Source of the DNA: Lytechinus variegatus
Taxonomy: Eukaryota > Echinodermata > Echinoidea > Temnopleuroida > Toxopneustidae
Length of the DNA stretch: 64,000 nt
Assembly: GCF_018143015.1 (NCBI RefSeq)
Contig: NC_054752.1
Span: 5,071,216-5,135,215 of the forward strand
Direction: 5' to 3'
Positions 24,179-35,779 of the stretch are shown one piece after another (the stretch's first letter is position 1; each line of letters opens with the position of its first letter). A program made the position numbers and the translations under genes. The notes under the pieces were generated by a model that ran no database searches, was not told the origin of the DNA, and worked only from the letters and a program-made list of their open reading frames with translations.

Positions 24179-24740
24179 GCAGATTTAGATATTATTATCT
24201 AGTATAAAGTATATGAAAAAAAATACATGTAAAAAAACAAAGAAAAAAAGAAAAAGATCGGATAATACGTTCGAAAAACTTATTTTCAAACCTTCACTTA
24301 TATTCTAACTTTATTTAGAAAATCTTTTGAAAGCAGATTAATAAGATGTTAAAGTTAAGTAGTATGAAGAATATGCTAATGATCAGTAAATCGGTTACCT
24401 CCCGGTTAATAGTAAAGATAATGTATGAAAATAATAATAAAAAAGGTGTTTGGATTTGTGTTTGAAAATATATATTCCAATTAGCTAACATCCTAAATTT
24501 ACTTTAAAAATCTCCTTTGGTAATACAAATATACAGGTTAGTATTGAAATGATTTAGTGTAATGTAATATGCAAATATTTTACTAACTCATGGTTAACAG
24601 TAAAATATAATTCATAAAAACAACAATAGACGATCTCAGAAAGCGTTTACAACCCCCCCCCCCTTTTTTAGACTATTGCGCTAACCATGCTAACATCCTA
24701 CTTTCATTTTATACTCCTAAGTATTAATACAAAATCATTT

Positions 24741-24927
24741 CAGGGGGCCGTTTCATAAAGCTGTTTGTATGTAACGTAAGTTAAGAGTGACTCTAAGAAC
24801 GACTGGTGAACCTTTCTTACGCGCTAAACCATCGCCAATGGTGTTTAACATTTACCAAAAGAAAGGATCACCAGTCGTTCTCAAAGTCGCTCTTATCTTA
24901 CGAACAGGTTTTTGAAACACCCACCTG
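24741..24927. mobile_element. Foldback MITE (block B copy)
   Basis: Same ends and site as 6362-6546: CAGGGGGCCGTTTCATAAAG at the left and CACCCACCTG at the right, with long inverted arms. Confidence 0.8.
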
Positions 24928-27600
24928 TTTGTACGAAACATGAAACGAATTAAATCGATTACAAACGAAACTTTTCAGGACCCCTATGTGATTACATGTA
25001 TGATCATCATAGTCACAGTATAAAAATACTACATCATTTTCTTAGTGTTTTATACATATTTGAAAATTCAAATTTCATTGATGTTTCATACTGTCATGTT
25101 TGAGCGATCCAGCCTTACATGTTTTTACATAACCTCATGGAAAGCCACGGAATAGATTGTGTATCTACTCACACTTGATGTTTCTTTGTTTATTTCATTT
25201 TATTTGCGATTTAAAGATTGAATTGAATTGAATGTATTATAAAACAAAATATTCCTGTTAAATGAATGAAGTTTATAAATTTGAATTATATATTCAGTTA
25301 GACAAGATAGAGAGTCTGAGGCGGTATTTAGAAAACAAAAACCATATTTACAGCAGTTTATCCACCAATTGTGGCAGAATAATCTCCTTCAATCAAATGC
25401 ATCTACAATATAGGCACTGTGTTTCAAAAAAATATACAAGCAATCAATAAATTCTTTTAGACTATAGCAGAATCACCTTTTAAATGCACTAAGTGAGAGT
25501 AAATAAAAGTATAAGTAAATCATTATCCTCGTAACAAACCAAATAATACATAGCTCTAAAAATGTTTCAATGTTTTTTTTTTATTTTAAAGTAGATTAAG
25601 ATATTTCAATGATATAGTTGTAGTATTTACAAATGATCTTTTATCATTTTTGGTTAATAGTAAAATGGGAAAGATGAAAACTACAAATAAGATACATGGA
25701 TAAATCTTGTATAAAACAACAACTACCGCAAACATCCCAGATTCCCAATTAAGTTTTGATCGTCTTTCCCAATCAAGTTAACTTACATGTACATGTTTTA
25801 GATGAAAAGATGTAGTCAAAACGATCTTGAATAAACAAATCATCGATGGAAATAACTTCAGTACGCATGAAAAAGAAAAGAAATCTAACCGATTTTAGAT
25901 CTTTGGGTGATTAGAATAAATGCGCCTGCGAATACACAATTTTCCTCCGTCCGTGTCATTCATACATAACTGAACATAAACTTCCAGCACAACAGTCACT
26001 GCCAGATATAGCATTGAAATAAACGTATTTACATCAGTCTACCACAAACATGTTTATTAAAGCGAATAGATCAATCTTTATAAACCCAATTTTTTTATAT
26101 AAAAGCCGAGCAGCAATCAACGACAAATTTTCTGTTAAACTTTTCCAGAAATTCATTTAGATTCTTAACAAGAAAAGATGTATTCAAAACACTCTCAATA
26201 ACCCAAAACATTAAAACCATTTCCGTTTGGATAAACATTAAAGAAATCCAACAAATTGCAGTTTTCATTATAACGCCCATGCAAATAAATCGTAATTGAA
26301 CATAAATATCTTTAACTTTATAGCAAGCAAAACTGTCATTGACATAGGCCTAATTGAATCGAAATTATTATAAGTTTATAATAAACATGTAACTGTTCAT
26401 TAAATACAATTCTAATCTTTATACACATGGATATTCAAAATCAAACCAGTCATCATATTAATTAAACATCCCGTTTCACTCTCGTAGAATCATCTATTAA
26501 TATAGTAATTAGATTAAAAAACAATAAGCATAACATTATCCTCTAAGTGGACCGAAGAAAACATAACGTTGCTATACGTGACCATAATGTAATAAATCAC
26601 CATCAAATGTGCATTCTAGTAACAGCAGATCCCGTTTAGTAAATGAATACTACACTGGTACATTTTAATTACCAATTCCCGATTGTAAAGTTATACACTA
26701 CTGCTTATATGTTATGCACAATGTAGGCCACCTACTTTTTTTGCAAGACACAAAGTGCAATTTACCCAAATGTATCGTAATAATTGTAACAGCCCCCTCT
26801 CTCGGTAAATCCAGGTAATTATAATCATGTCATGCTCGAGATCATTCAAGGGGCTGTTTCGTATGTAGCCACATCAAAATACTTCGTTGGTTTATGTCGA
26901 TCTGATATTGGAAGTGAAAATATACAAGCAAGCAATGCTTAGATGTAATGCGCATCGAGGTATAGCGAACGTGACCACGCAATCCTCTCTAAAATCGCAA
27001 CATTATTATGAGAACAATTATAATTTAATATAACGCGTTGAAAGGAGTCAAAGGTACAATTTCAAATATCTATAAAGGGGTATAGCGTTTCATGTAATGT
27101 AATTTTCATTACTGAATCAAGATATCACTGAACAATTATTTAGAGTAACAACTACTGTTTCATTAGCAGGATAAGACCGTGGTAGCTATAAAACACGCGA
27201 TGGACTATTAAAAGGATGATGTTTTTAACCGGCATGATTACATAAATGAGGAACATTCTAACTGTTCAATTTAACATATGGAACTGAACTCAAATAAAAT
27301 ATGCACGGGTACAGTAATTTAGAGCTGCTATGCAGACACACTTAATATTAATGTTTACTCACGCCAACAAAGCGACGGCGTAGTCTGGTATAAGATATTC
27401 TGACACAACGTGTACAATAAAAGAGCATATCCCTGATAGGTTTTCAATATGACTATGAAGCTTACCCACAAAGAAACCATGGATTACAATGAATCATGCG
27501 TTTTCATTTTTTTTCTTTTCAATTTGAAAGCATATAATGGTAAGATGTAGCAACATTCCCAATATCATTTGTTTGTTCGGTATTATTATCTGTCATGGAT

Positions 27601-29424
27601 CTAGAGGATGAATCGCTTTTTGAATATGAGAATATTATCTCCATCACATGCAATTATATTCCCAGATGACGTCATCATTATTCGAGATAAGACAAGGTGA
27701 TTGAATCTATTATTTTTATTCAGTCTAGTTGATAAAGGGAATGATGCTACTCTTCTCTTCTTCATATCACCCTCACTCATCACCTGATCAATCACACACG
27801 TCTTGTACTCATCATTTGATGTCACGACGTAGAGGTCGTCTGTCATACGATCAACACACACATTCAAGATGACATCACTGTGGGGGATTTCCCTATGATT
27901 ACCCTCTCTGTCAATGATGAGTGCTCTGCGATCTTTTGGTGAGGGTAGAGCGATGATGTGACCTGATGACAGCACATCGTACATTACTATCTTCTCTTTA
28001 CACGTGATGGTATTGATAATCTCATCATTAACTGGGTTGATGACGTATATCATAGACTGACCGTTTTCAGCAGCGATGATCATCCCATCCTGATCGATTG
28101 CAACGCGCACCCCTGCATCAGTACGCGTCGTGTTTCTTGGTATTGTGACGTCATTGATGTGATTCCACTGTCTGTCGTATACACTGATGCACCCAGGTAG
28201 ACTGTCTCCTGTACAACCTGTGATGTCTCTACCACATACTATCTTGCCATCATTCAGTGCTGCACATGAGATTATATATGATGTACCACTACCGTTGATC
28301 ACTCTCTGTGTGGTTTTACTGTTCAAATCAAACATGTAGGTATGTCCTTCAACAAATATATTATAATCTGTGATCATCACCTTATCTTCATCTATACATC
28401 CAACAATGTACGGGAATGTGATTTTATCTCTGACATTGATTGTATCAATGAGCTTCCACTCTCCATCATACTCATCAATTCTTCCATCATACTTCTCTCT
28501 CCCAACACCCTTTACAAACCTCACACCTGATACAACACGTTTTATTTCTTTCACCTCACCCTCGTTCAGTTGCTTCTTTAGTTCCTCACTCACTGATGCA
28601 TTCACAAGATGTCCATCTGTGACAATATTTTTATCGTCTTCAAGAATTCTGTCCAGTGTCTCTTTTGCTCTTTTTGTTGCTTTCGTGTTGTCTTGCCATG
28701 ATTTCTCAAGCTCTCCAATCTTTCTCTCGATCTTTTGAGCGATGTTCTGAATGTCACCATGAAGAATGCGTTGTTTATCAATTATCGGCTTTCGTCTTTT
28801 CTCTGCAATCGAACGATTTTCTTCATGCCGCTTCTCTCTCTTCTCATTGTTCTTTTCAATTTTATCCTGGAGCTTTCGAATCTCCTTCTGAAGTTGTTCA
28901 TTTTCCCCAGCAATGTCCTTGTCGATTTTATCAGCATCTTCCCTTTCCCTGGCTGTGTCTCTTTCGATCGCGTTTTCGATTTCGGAATCAACATCATTCT
29001 GAATAGTTTGTAGATGTTCGTCTTTGGCTTGTCTGGTCTTATGAATCTCATTCCCATAGATGCGACATAACTCTGATTTATCAATCGCTCTATTCTTTAG
29101 GATGCTGAGATCTTCTCTATTTTTCTTCAGTGCGATCATGATATCCTCTTGAACGCACTGTTCTCGGCGATGATCTGTCAATGCACATGAATAACATAAT
29201 GGTACGTTATGTGTTCTGCAGTACAAGTCCATGATTTTCTCGTGTTTTTCACAGAAGAGATTAGGTGCACCTCTTCGTGCTATTCCGATGCATTCTTTTT
29301 TCAAGGCGCAGTCATGGCAGAGCTTCTTCTTCTCCTTCACATAGAACGTGACGTCAGTAATCGATTCACAGTCGGCTTCTTCACAAACAGCGCCCTCTAC
29401 TACTGAGCTGAACTTAGACGCCAT
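27601..29424 (-). CDS. RING-less TRIM-like B-box/coiled-coil/propeller protein (copy B)
   Basis: An intact 607-residue protein. The start chosen is MASKFSS at 29424, because the paralogues share it and a conserved 3' splice site lies 35 nt upstream; the open frame runs 35 codons further but through that site. Residues 14-39 hold a first zinc module (C14, C19, C36, C39). Residues 58-90 hold a B-box 2 pattern: C58, H61, C69, H72, C77, C80, H85, C90. Residues about 95-290 are a charged heptad-rich coiled coil (for example KIEKNNEKREKRHEENRS), which in TRIM proteins drives dimerisation. From about 345 to the C-terminus lie beta-propeller-like repeats (SVYDRQWNHINDVTIP, MIYVINP), as in TRIM-NHL proteins. 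There is no RING, so ubiquitin-ligase activity of its own is not expected. No signal peptide or membrane segment is seen from this start. Role unknown; scaffold, innate-immune or regulatory functions are only inference. Confidence 0.85.
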   Translation of the reverse strand: MASKFSSVVEGAVCEEADCESITDVTFYVKEKKKLCHDCALKKECIGIARRGAPNLFCEKHEKIMDLYCRTHNVPLCYSCALTDHRREQCVQEDIMIALKKNREDLSILKNRAIDKSELCRIYGNEIHKTRQAKDEHLQTIQNDVDSEIENAIERDTAREREDADKIDKDIAGENEQLQKEIRKLQDKIEKNNEKREKRHEENRSIAEKRRKPIIDKQRILHGDIQNIAQKIERKIGELEKSWQDNTKATKRAKETLDRILEDDKNIVTDGHLVNASVSEELKKQLNEGEVKEIKRVVSGVRFVKGVGREKYDGRIDEYDGEWKLIDTINVRDKITFPYIVGCIDEDKVMITDYNIFVEGHTYMFDLNSKTTQRVINGSGTSYIISCAALNDGKIVCGRDITGCTGDSLPGCISVYDRQWNHINDVTIPRNTTRTDAGVRVAIDQDGMIIAAENGQSMIYVINPVNDEIINTITCKEKIVMYDVLSSGHIIALPSPKDRRALIIDREGNHREIPHSDVILNVCVDRMTDDLYVVTSNDEYKTCVIDQVMSEGDMKKRRVASFPLSTRLNKNNRFNHLVLSRIMMTSSGNIIACDGDNILIFKKRFIL

Positions 29425-29459
29425 CGTGAAAATAATTTGAAGGAAGATAAGGATGGGAG

Positions 29460-30514
29460 CTGTAAGGAAAAGGAAGAGAGAGATATTTGATATCGCAAAA
29501 AGCAAGAGGCATAATAGATAGTACAACATGTTTTTATCAGAAAAACTCCCTTGCAGAAATAAATATCATGCGAAAGAGAAAGAGAGGGGGAAAGCTAGGG
29601 AAAGAGGATGTGGGGGGCGGGGTTACTGCCCAGAGGGGCCACTTCCATTGACGAGCGGATACCATGCGCGACCACGGGGTCTTGAAAAGCACCCTAAACA
29701 CGTATTTTCCATATTCTGAAAATGCACCCCTTAACGAGTATTGGCGTGTGAAACCCTACCCTTAAGAAGTATTGCAAACAAATGCTATTGTATTATTGGC
29801 AAGTATTCCCAGAATTGAGCCCCTAAACAAATACAGCGATGTATTTTCCATATTCTGAAAATGCACCCCTTAACACATATTGGAAACAAAACGATACTCT
29901 TGGCAAGTATTCCTTTAAATGAACCCCTAAACAGATTATGTCATGGGTCCGTCGGTCGTTGGTTTTACCTTTACACACTAATATTTTGGTTTAGTACGGC
30001 CTGACCTTCCACACCTCGCGCAAATCGGACTCTAAATACGTAGTTTTGGGGCAAAAAGGACATCCTTCATAAAACATTTTGATTTTGTTTTATCATCCCC
30101 GCTAATCTGACCCTAAACACGTATATTTTTTCCGAGCGAAATAGATACCCTTTTTTCAATATTTTTGTGTTTTTGACACCCTTTTCACGTTACGTACGTA
30201 ACATGCCCTATCTTGTAAAAGAGATCCTTTTTACGTGTTTTTTGGTCGCGCATGGTGTTCACTCGTCAATGTAAGTGCCCCACCCCCGGGGGTGGGGGTT
30301 ACTGTTCACTTACATTTAAAGTTCTAAGTACGCGTGCCTTAATTTTTAACTCATAGATTGTCTTCTGATATTCGTTCTTACAAAAAATGTGCTTGTTACA
30401 AAAACATGTAAATGTGACTAAAATCACACACTCTTTACAATTATCATTCCATCACATGAAAAACACGAAAACACTATCACACTAACACAAACATGACAAA
30501 AGTGATGTTCTTAC
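29460..30514 (-). other. Predicted 5' UTR intron of gene copy B
   Basis: On the minus strand a donor ACAAAG/GTAAGAAC lies at 30515/30514 and an acceptor TTCCTTTTCCTTACAG/CTCCC at 29460/29459, 35 nt before the ATG. The acceptor is conserved at the same distance in copy A (CTTACAG ending at 11466); copy A has lost the donor GT. An upstream untranslated exon ending at 30515 is therefore likely, and its start is not visible. The intron contains the TIR element at 29629-30294. Transcript data are needed for proof. Confidence 0.45.
29629..30294. mobile_element. TIR element inside the 5' UTR intron of copy B
   Basis: Inverted ends of about 40 bp: GGGGCCACTTCCATTGACGA near the left, and the reverse complement of the right end reads GGGGCACTTACATTGACGAG; both continue to CCATGCGCGACCA. 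GGGGTTACTG occurs just outside both ends (29619-29628 and 30295-30304), a candidate target duplication. A TATTTTCCATATTCTGAAAA segment occurs twice (about 29701 and 29843). Block A lacks the element. No transposase is encoded. Confidence 0.7.
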
Positions 30515-30905
30515 CTTTGTAAGTCACAGGTTTAGCCGAGTCGGTTAAATCTCCGATAATTGACAATTTGTAGAAACAAAATATCAGTTCAACTAGGATG
30601 TACCTAATTCTTGCAACAAACATGGAGTCTATTATGATAGTTGTGCCAATGAACTTATCTAGTGACGTGGCATGTAGAATCACAGCACGCTCACAACTGA
30701 ATCATTTGACATGCTTGAATACATAGTTTGATAAAGTAATGCCATGAGCAAAGAAATGAATGTAAGGCACTGCTGCACTTCATGAATATAATAATAATGA
30801 AATGAAACTAGATTACAACATGCAAGGTACGTTATTTATCAGTAAAGAAATGTATGAAATATTTTGACGATTTTCTTTAGCAGTAGCCTCACCACCATGT
30901 CCACC

Positions 30906-31085
30906 ATGTTTGGCTTAATTTCTTGTCTGTTTTGATACGTTTTAGACCATCTCTCTATAAGTCACTTGGCTCATTCAATGAGTATAGGTTTCTCATGAAT
31001 ACAATACTGTTTACAAATAATTTAATTACGTTGATACATTACGGACATGATTATATATGTATCATTATCATGTATGTACCACTCT
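30906..31085. repeat. Block B tail, paralogous to 14278-14450
   Basis: GACCATCTCTCTATAAGTCA and the following CACTTGGCTCATTCAATGAG correspond to 14320-14360. Continuity resumes at 32366 after a composite insertion. Confidence 0.55.
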
Positions 31086-32175
31086 CAGGGGCGGATCCAG
31101 CTTTCGCCAATAGGGGGGGGGGGGTCGAAAAATATTTTGATCAACATTTTTCTCGATTGGCCGCTACAATCTGGCTTTTTTTGGGGGGGGGGTTCAGAGG
31201 GTAGTCCTGACTAAAGACTGAAGTTTTAAGTATTAGTTTTTATTGCTATAAACATGAGATACAAGGTATCTCATGTGGTCTTAATATATAATGCGAGCGC
31301 GAAGCGCGAGCTAAAAATCTTTGATATTTTATGTCCTTAGAACTGAAGATTCAGAGCAGTTTTTATAATCATGAACAAAGATAAGTATCCGACTAAACAA
31401 TGCGAGCGCGAAGCGCGAGCCGAAATTCTATCATATAGTAACGTGAAAAGTGACTCAATTAGGACTGTTCTTGGTGATTAATGAAAAGGATACAAGTATC
31501 ACCAATTAAATAATGAGAGTGCGAAGCGCGAGTTTAATATTTCTGATATTCCGACCTGAAAAAAATGACCAGTCTAAGCGCGTTTTTATTTAAATAAACA
31601 AGCCGTGTGTCTCAAACAATTAAATGCCAGCGCGAAGCATGAGCTTAATTTTTTTATATACTGACATGATAAAGGAGCATTTTGACAAACTTTGGTAAGA
31701 ATTTCCAAAGAGAATAGGTTTCTCACAAATCAAACAATGCGAGCGCGCAGCGCGAGCTGAACATTTTGATACACATTAACAATTTGTGTAAATCAAACAA
31801 AATAATGAAAGCTTAATTGATGTGCGAGCTTAAAAAAATGTGTGCAAATTGATATCAGAACTGGATATATTGTATATATATTGGTTATATATTAGTGTCA
31901 TTTAACCCTCTTTAATGGGATTCATTACACAGGCAATGCAAGCGCGAGCGAAAAAAACTATATAAAGTCTATTTTCCAATTCTTCCCCTCACCTTTTTTT
32001 TGGTATCCTTTCGGGGTCGGGCCGGTCGTAAATTACACATCATGGGTAAAATACCTCTTTCTTACTTTTCTTTCTGTTTTTCGTAGTTTCCATCAAGGTA
32101 AAGAGACTTTTTTTCTGCAGGTTGTCAAAAAATAGGGGGCGGGGTCGGCTCGGCCCCCTCCTGGAGCCGCGCCTG
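31086..32175. mobile_element. CAGGGGCGGATCCAG TIR element with mirror repeats
   Basis: Left end CAGGGGCGGATCCAG and right end CTGGAGCCGCGCCTG are inverted with two mismatches. The interior holds about five units of 109-113 bp, each with a GCGAGCGCGAAGCGCGAGC box or variant (about 31293, 31402, 31514, 31626, 31739; a shorter relative near 31935). The right part has TTTTTTTTGGTATCC and a G-run. No transposase. Another end of this family lies at 35080. I found no clean target duplication. Confidence 0.65.
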
Positions 32176-32365
32176 CCTCTCACCCAGGTGCTAATTGGTT
32201 ACCGGTAGGAAACAACCGTCATTGTGGTTGGTTATTAGGAAGTTTACGCCCAACAGGCTGCTTGGAATGCTATGAATCATGTGACCGGGTAATAATATTT
32301 GTGAAGCGCTTTGAACGGTCGTAGATTATATAAATGCCAATTATTATTAATAATAATTATTATTA
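32176..32365 (+). mobile_element. 3' part of a tRNA-type SINE
   Basis: ACCCAGGTGCTAATTGGTTACC and GTGAAGCGCTTTGAAC followed by an ATTATT tail match the 3' half of the SINE at 33489-33816. The tRNA-like head is missing, apparently displaced by the neighbouring TIR element. The TTTTAACGACAGTGAAG flank right of it resumes the block alignment. Confidence 0.55.
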
Positions 32366-32699
32366 TTTTAACGACAGTGAAGTAAAACGTCTTAGTTCAC
32401 TTGATATTGGGAAGTATACCCAAACCTACAGCATTTAAGCACTTCTTAATTAAACAGTAGAAGAAGGAAAGAAGGAAGAATGATGATCGAGGAGTTGAGG
32501 AATACAAAGGAGAAGAAGAAGAATAAAAAAAGAAGGAAAATAATAAGAAGAAACAACATGAATAAGAAAATGAAAAGAAAAAAAGAAAGAAAAATGAGTA
32601 GAAAAAGGAAGAATATTTATATACAATGGCAAAAGATGGTCGTGACAGCTTACATGTATAAGGGAATTCGAAAAGAAGGGTTAAGTAATTACACCAGCT
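32366..32699. other. Block B tail and purine-rich DNA
   Basis: 32366-32440 matches 14452-14520. 32455-32620 is a GAA-rich low-complexity tract leading into the AGT microsatellite. No gene. Confidence 0.45.
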
Positions 32700-32734
32700 A
32701 GGAATCGAAGAAAAAGAAGAATGCGAAGTAGAAG

Positions 32735-33018
<284 letters not shown>

Positions 33019-33488
33019 AAATATGAGCAGAAGTATAAGAAAAGAAGGAAATATAATTTATATAAAAGAATATAAGTGATAGTAGATGGTCGTGACACCT
33101 TAACCCCATAAGGGATTTTTTTGTTTTGTTGTAATAATATACACCAAGGAATTAATAATTACAATATCAAGCTTATAAGATGTAGCATAGTCATTCAAAA
33201 TAAAATATAATGCTCATGTAGCAACGGGGAGGGGTTAAAATTGGTCAAAAGTCCGCTTGCCTCCAAAGAGAAGGGGTGGATCTATCATATAAATTTAATT
33301 TAATAAATATAATTAAATTATTATTGTTTTTATTATTATTATTATCATTAAGCTTAGAAATTGAGATAGCTATCAAATAATTTTAACATTCTAATGCCCG
33401 TCTATCGCATTTTGAAAGGGTCAATAATTCGATCTCATAACTCGAGTATCATCTAGTCTTGAGTACAATCACAATTAAGTGTATAGGG
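33019..33488. other. Intergenic AT-rich DNA
   Basis: Nothing coding; ATT-rich runs near 33300-33350. Confidence 0.4.
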
Positions 33489-33816
33489 AAGAGCCGTGGT
33501 GTAGTGGTCCTGGCTCTCGCCTTGAAAACAGAGGGTCGTGTGTTCGAATCCCACCGCGGTCTAGCGTCCTTTAGCAAGGTGTTAATCCACACTTTGCCAC
33601 TCTCGACCCAGGTGCTAAATGGGTACCCGTTACCGTCATGACCGTAGTTCTGAAGCGAAAGCCTATGTAGTATGTCTAGCAATTGAGTCTTGGAACTATT
33701 GTTGGAATGCTCCCCCGGGAGTGGAGAAGGTGCATACATTGTATGCGGGCATGTAAAGATCCGATGCCCGGATATGGTGTAAAGCGCTATATAAAAAAGC
33801 TTTCATGATTATTATT
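33489..33816 (+). mobile_element. tRNA-derived SINE, near full length
   Basis: A pol III A box (GTGGTGTAGTGG, 33496-33507) and B box (GTTCGAATCC, 33542-33551) sit at tRNA-like spacing. They are followed by a body with ACCCAGGTGCTAAATGGGTA and a 3' end with GTAAAGCGCTATATAAA and ATTATT. This head-body-tail form is typical of echinoderm tRNA SINEs. An open frame across it is not a gene. Confidence 0.8.
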
Positions 33817-34493
33817 GGGGGCCATTGCATCATTTTCCAACCGTTAGAATTTGAATTTGGTATCGTCTCCTTTATCGGGCCCTCTCACGGTGATTTTTTA
33901 TCTTAAAAAAAGGCACGCAATGGATTAGTCCGTGGTTCCTTGCTAGGCTCAGAATTCAGACCACTTTAATCACCACCCTCCTAAAAAAAATGGGATTGTG
34001 CTTCGACGATCTGACTACACCATGTACACGTTAGCCATTTTGCTGCCGCGGTACCAACAACTTCCCAATCAATAATGTTCTTGATAAAGGGACACGATTT
34101 GGTATATTTCGCATTGGGGGTGTAATTGGTCTCTTTTATTGTCAATTCAAAAACAAAAAATCAGGTATAATACAACCCAGCTTTCCAGTCTCTTTCATTA
34201 CTCTTCTTCTCTTCCCTTGACTCCTATTTCTGATCATTAGCTCAGACTACCCATGTACGTATGTGATGACAATGTAAATATCTGAAATCAAATATATTTC
34301 AAAATAACATCACGCATGATCGAACGCGATAAATCGAGCTTGTGAAAGTTGCCTTATAATGTTTATAATATTATTGGCAAAGTTATTGGCTTTTTGTTAG
34401 ATTGAAGAGAAAACAGTCAAGGGTGTGCCTGCATGTATGAGTGTCTGTGTGACGGAGTATGTGAGTGTGTTTGTGAGAGAGGGTTGTGTGTGT
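33817..34493. repeat. Block B tail, paralogous to 14700-16600
   Basis: GCAATGGATTAGTCCGTGG (33916 on), ACCAACAACTTCCC and CGCGATAAATCGAGCTTG correspond to 14708, 14900 and 16530 in block A. The CCAGTT element of block A is absent here. 34430-34490 is GT-rich. Confidence 0.55.
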
Positions 34494-34567
34494 GGAGGTG
34501 CCGTGGCCGAGTGGTTTAAGGCGCCTGGCTATACATAGAAAGTCCGGAGTTCGATCCCCGGCCGGAA
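34494..34567 (+). repeat. tRNA-like sequence (pseudo-tRNA or SINE head)
   Basis: An intact A box (TGGCCGAGTGG, 34504-34514) and near-consensus B box (GAGTTCGATCC, 34547-34557) of the Leu/Ser type. The anticodon arm and acceptor stem do not fold convincingly and there is no T-run directly after it. I favour a tRNA pseudogene or the head of a SINE over a working tRNA. Confidence 0.55.
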
Positions 34568-34985
34568 TGTTGAATACTAATGACATAATGAGTGGGTGTC
34601 ATCATACTCTAGTCATGTTATTAAAAAATACTCGGTTTAACACAATGTAAACACATAATCACCTCTGAAGGGCGTATGAAAGGCTCAGTATAACAGGCCG
34701 AATGCCATTAAGAATATAATGCACATGGCAGCCGAAACAGACCCTTCTCTCACCCCATCACCAATTATTTCTCACACAAACAGCAAACACATCCACACGC
34801 ACACACATGCCCCAGTTTTCTACATGTATGCTTTTTTTTTAATTTCATCAAGAATAAATTAAAGGTTTTATTATAACTTTATTTTGTTGTGTTGCCGACA
34901 AAAGTCTACAAACATCAACAACTGAAGCAAATAATGATGGAATGAAATTCCCAGAAATACCAGCACCAATTTTTCGTGGGCTTCG
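34568..34985. other. Intergenic DNA, nothing recognised
   Basis: AT-rich with a CA-rich stretch at 34770-34815; no supported gene. Confidence 0.35.
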
Positions 34986-35080
34986 GTTGAAAACTTTTTT
35001 TTTTTTGGTTTTGCTTGTCGAATTTTCCTCGGGAAAATGTGCCCCCCGGCCCCCCTTGGAAAATCCTGGATCCGCCCCTG
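34986..35080 (-). mobile_element. End of a CAGGGGCGGATCC-type TIR element
   Basis: Read on the minus strand it begins CAGGGGCGGATCCAGGATTT and continues with G-runs, the same terminus as the element at 31086. The other end is not found, so the extent to the left is unknown. Confidence 0.55.
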
Positions 35081-35769
35081 ACTGGTACACTAATGACAAG
35101 TAAACTATAAGCCCTGAACCTCAATGGAGACCTCACAATATGACAATCAATATCAAAAAATGATTTGCTAAAATCACACTTCAACATTATCATCGCACAT
35201 CGTACTCAAGCAGGCTGCCGCAAACAAACAAACATGTACATTAACATATTATACAATTGATTTTTTCGCCAACTACCCCCCCCCCCCATCACCTGATTAA
35301 CCTTCACAGACTTTTTATGGTCTCTTATATTGAATATTGGCATGTTTTTTTTTCAAAATCTGACATCTCCCTTTCCCATTCTCTCTTTCAATCACACACA
35401 ACACACAAACTCTCCCACACACACCCTCTCTTCACCGTGAATGACACAGTATCTTCACAGTGTGGAAAAAAGTAAAATCATCTGTGAGAATCACATATTA
35501 ACGTAGTATATTATATGTTAACACGCTGTGAACAGTAACACCGTTGATGTGTAAAATATCTTTAACCTGGTTGAAATTGAACATTTTAACAGTGTGAATA
35601 AATTGTCAAATAAGTTAACCCACTGTTATTTCCAACAGCTATTTTTTTATGACCAAAGATTCAAATATACATGTATCACGTCATGCTCTCTAAAATTCCC
35701 CGATCTGTTTTGTTTTAAATCACCTCCACCCCTCCCTCTCGCTCCCCCCCCCCCCCCCTCTCTCTCTCT
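35081..35769. other. Intergenic DNA with C- and CT-runs
   Basis: Contains C-runs at 35275-35287 and 35744-35758 and CA-rich DNA at 35390-35430. No gene recognised. Confidence 0.35.
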
Positions 35770-35779
35770 CATCGTCATC

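Larger units (their letters stand above)
22200..30905. repeat. Tandem paralogous block B
   Basis: Aligns end to end with block A from the TCGCCATCTTGCAATAA marker to the gene and its 5' flank. It has one CT-rich minisatellite unit, a private TIR element at 29629-30294, and lacks the 4419-4925, 8838-9210 and foldback insertions of blocks A and C. Apart from the gene at 27601-29424 I find nothing coding; 24930-27600 is AT-rich non-coding DNA also present in the other blocks. Confidence 0.8.

Noticed and set aside
28342-29013. Plus-strand open frames opposite gene copy B
   Set aside because: Antisense shadows of the coding exon; the same shadows appear opposite copies A and C.
29425-29529. 35-residue hydrophobic N-terminal extension of gene copy B (possible signal anchor)
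   Set aside because: It lies across the conserved splice acceptor at 29460 and has no counterpart in copy C; treated mainly as intron plus 5' UTR.
34494-34567. Functional tRNA-Leu or tRNA-Ser gene
   Set aside because: A and B boxes are good, but the anticodon and acceptor stems do not form and no terminator T-run follows directly.
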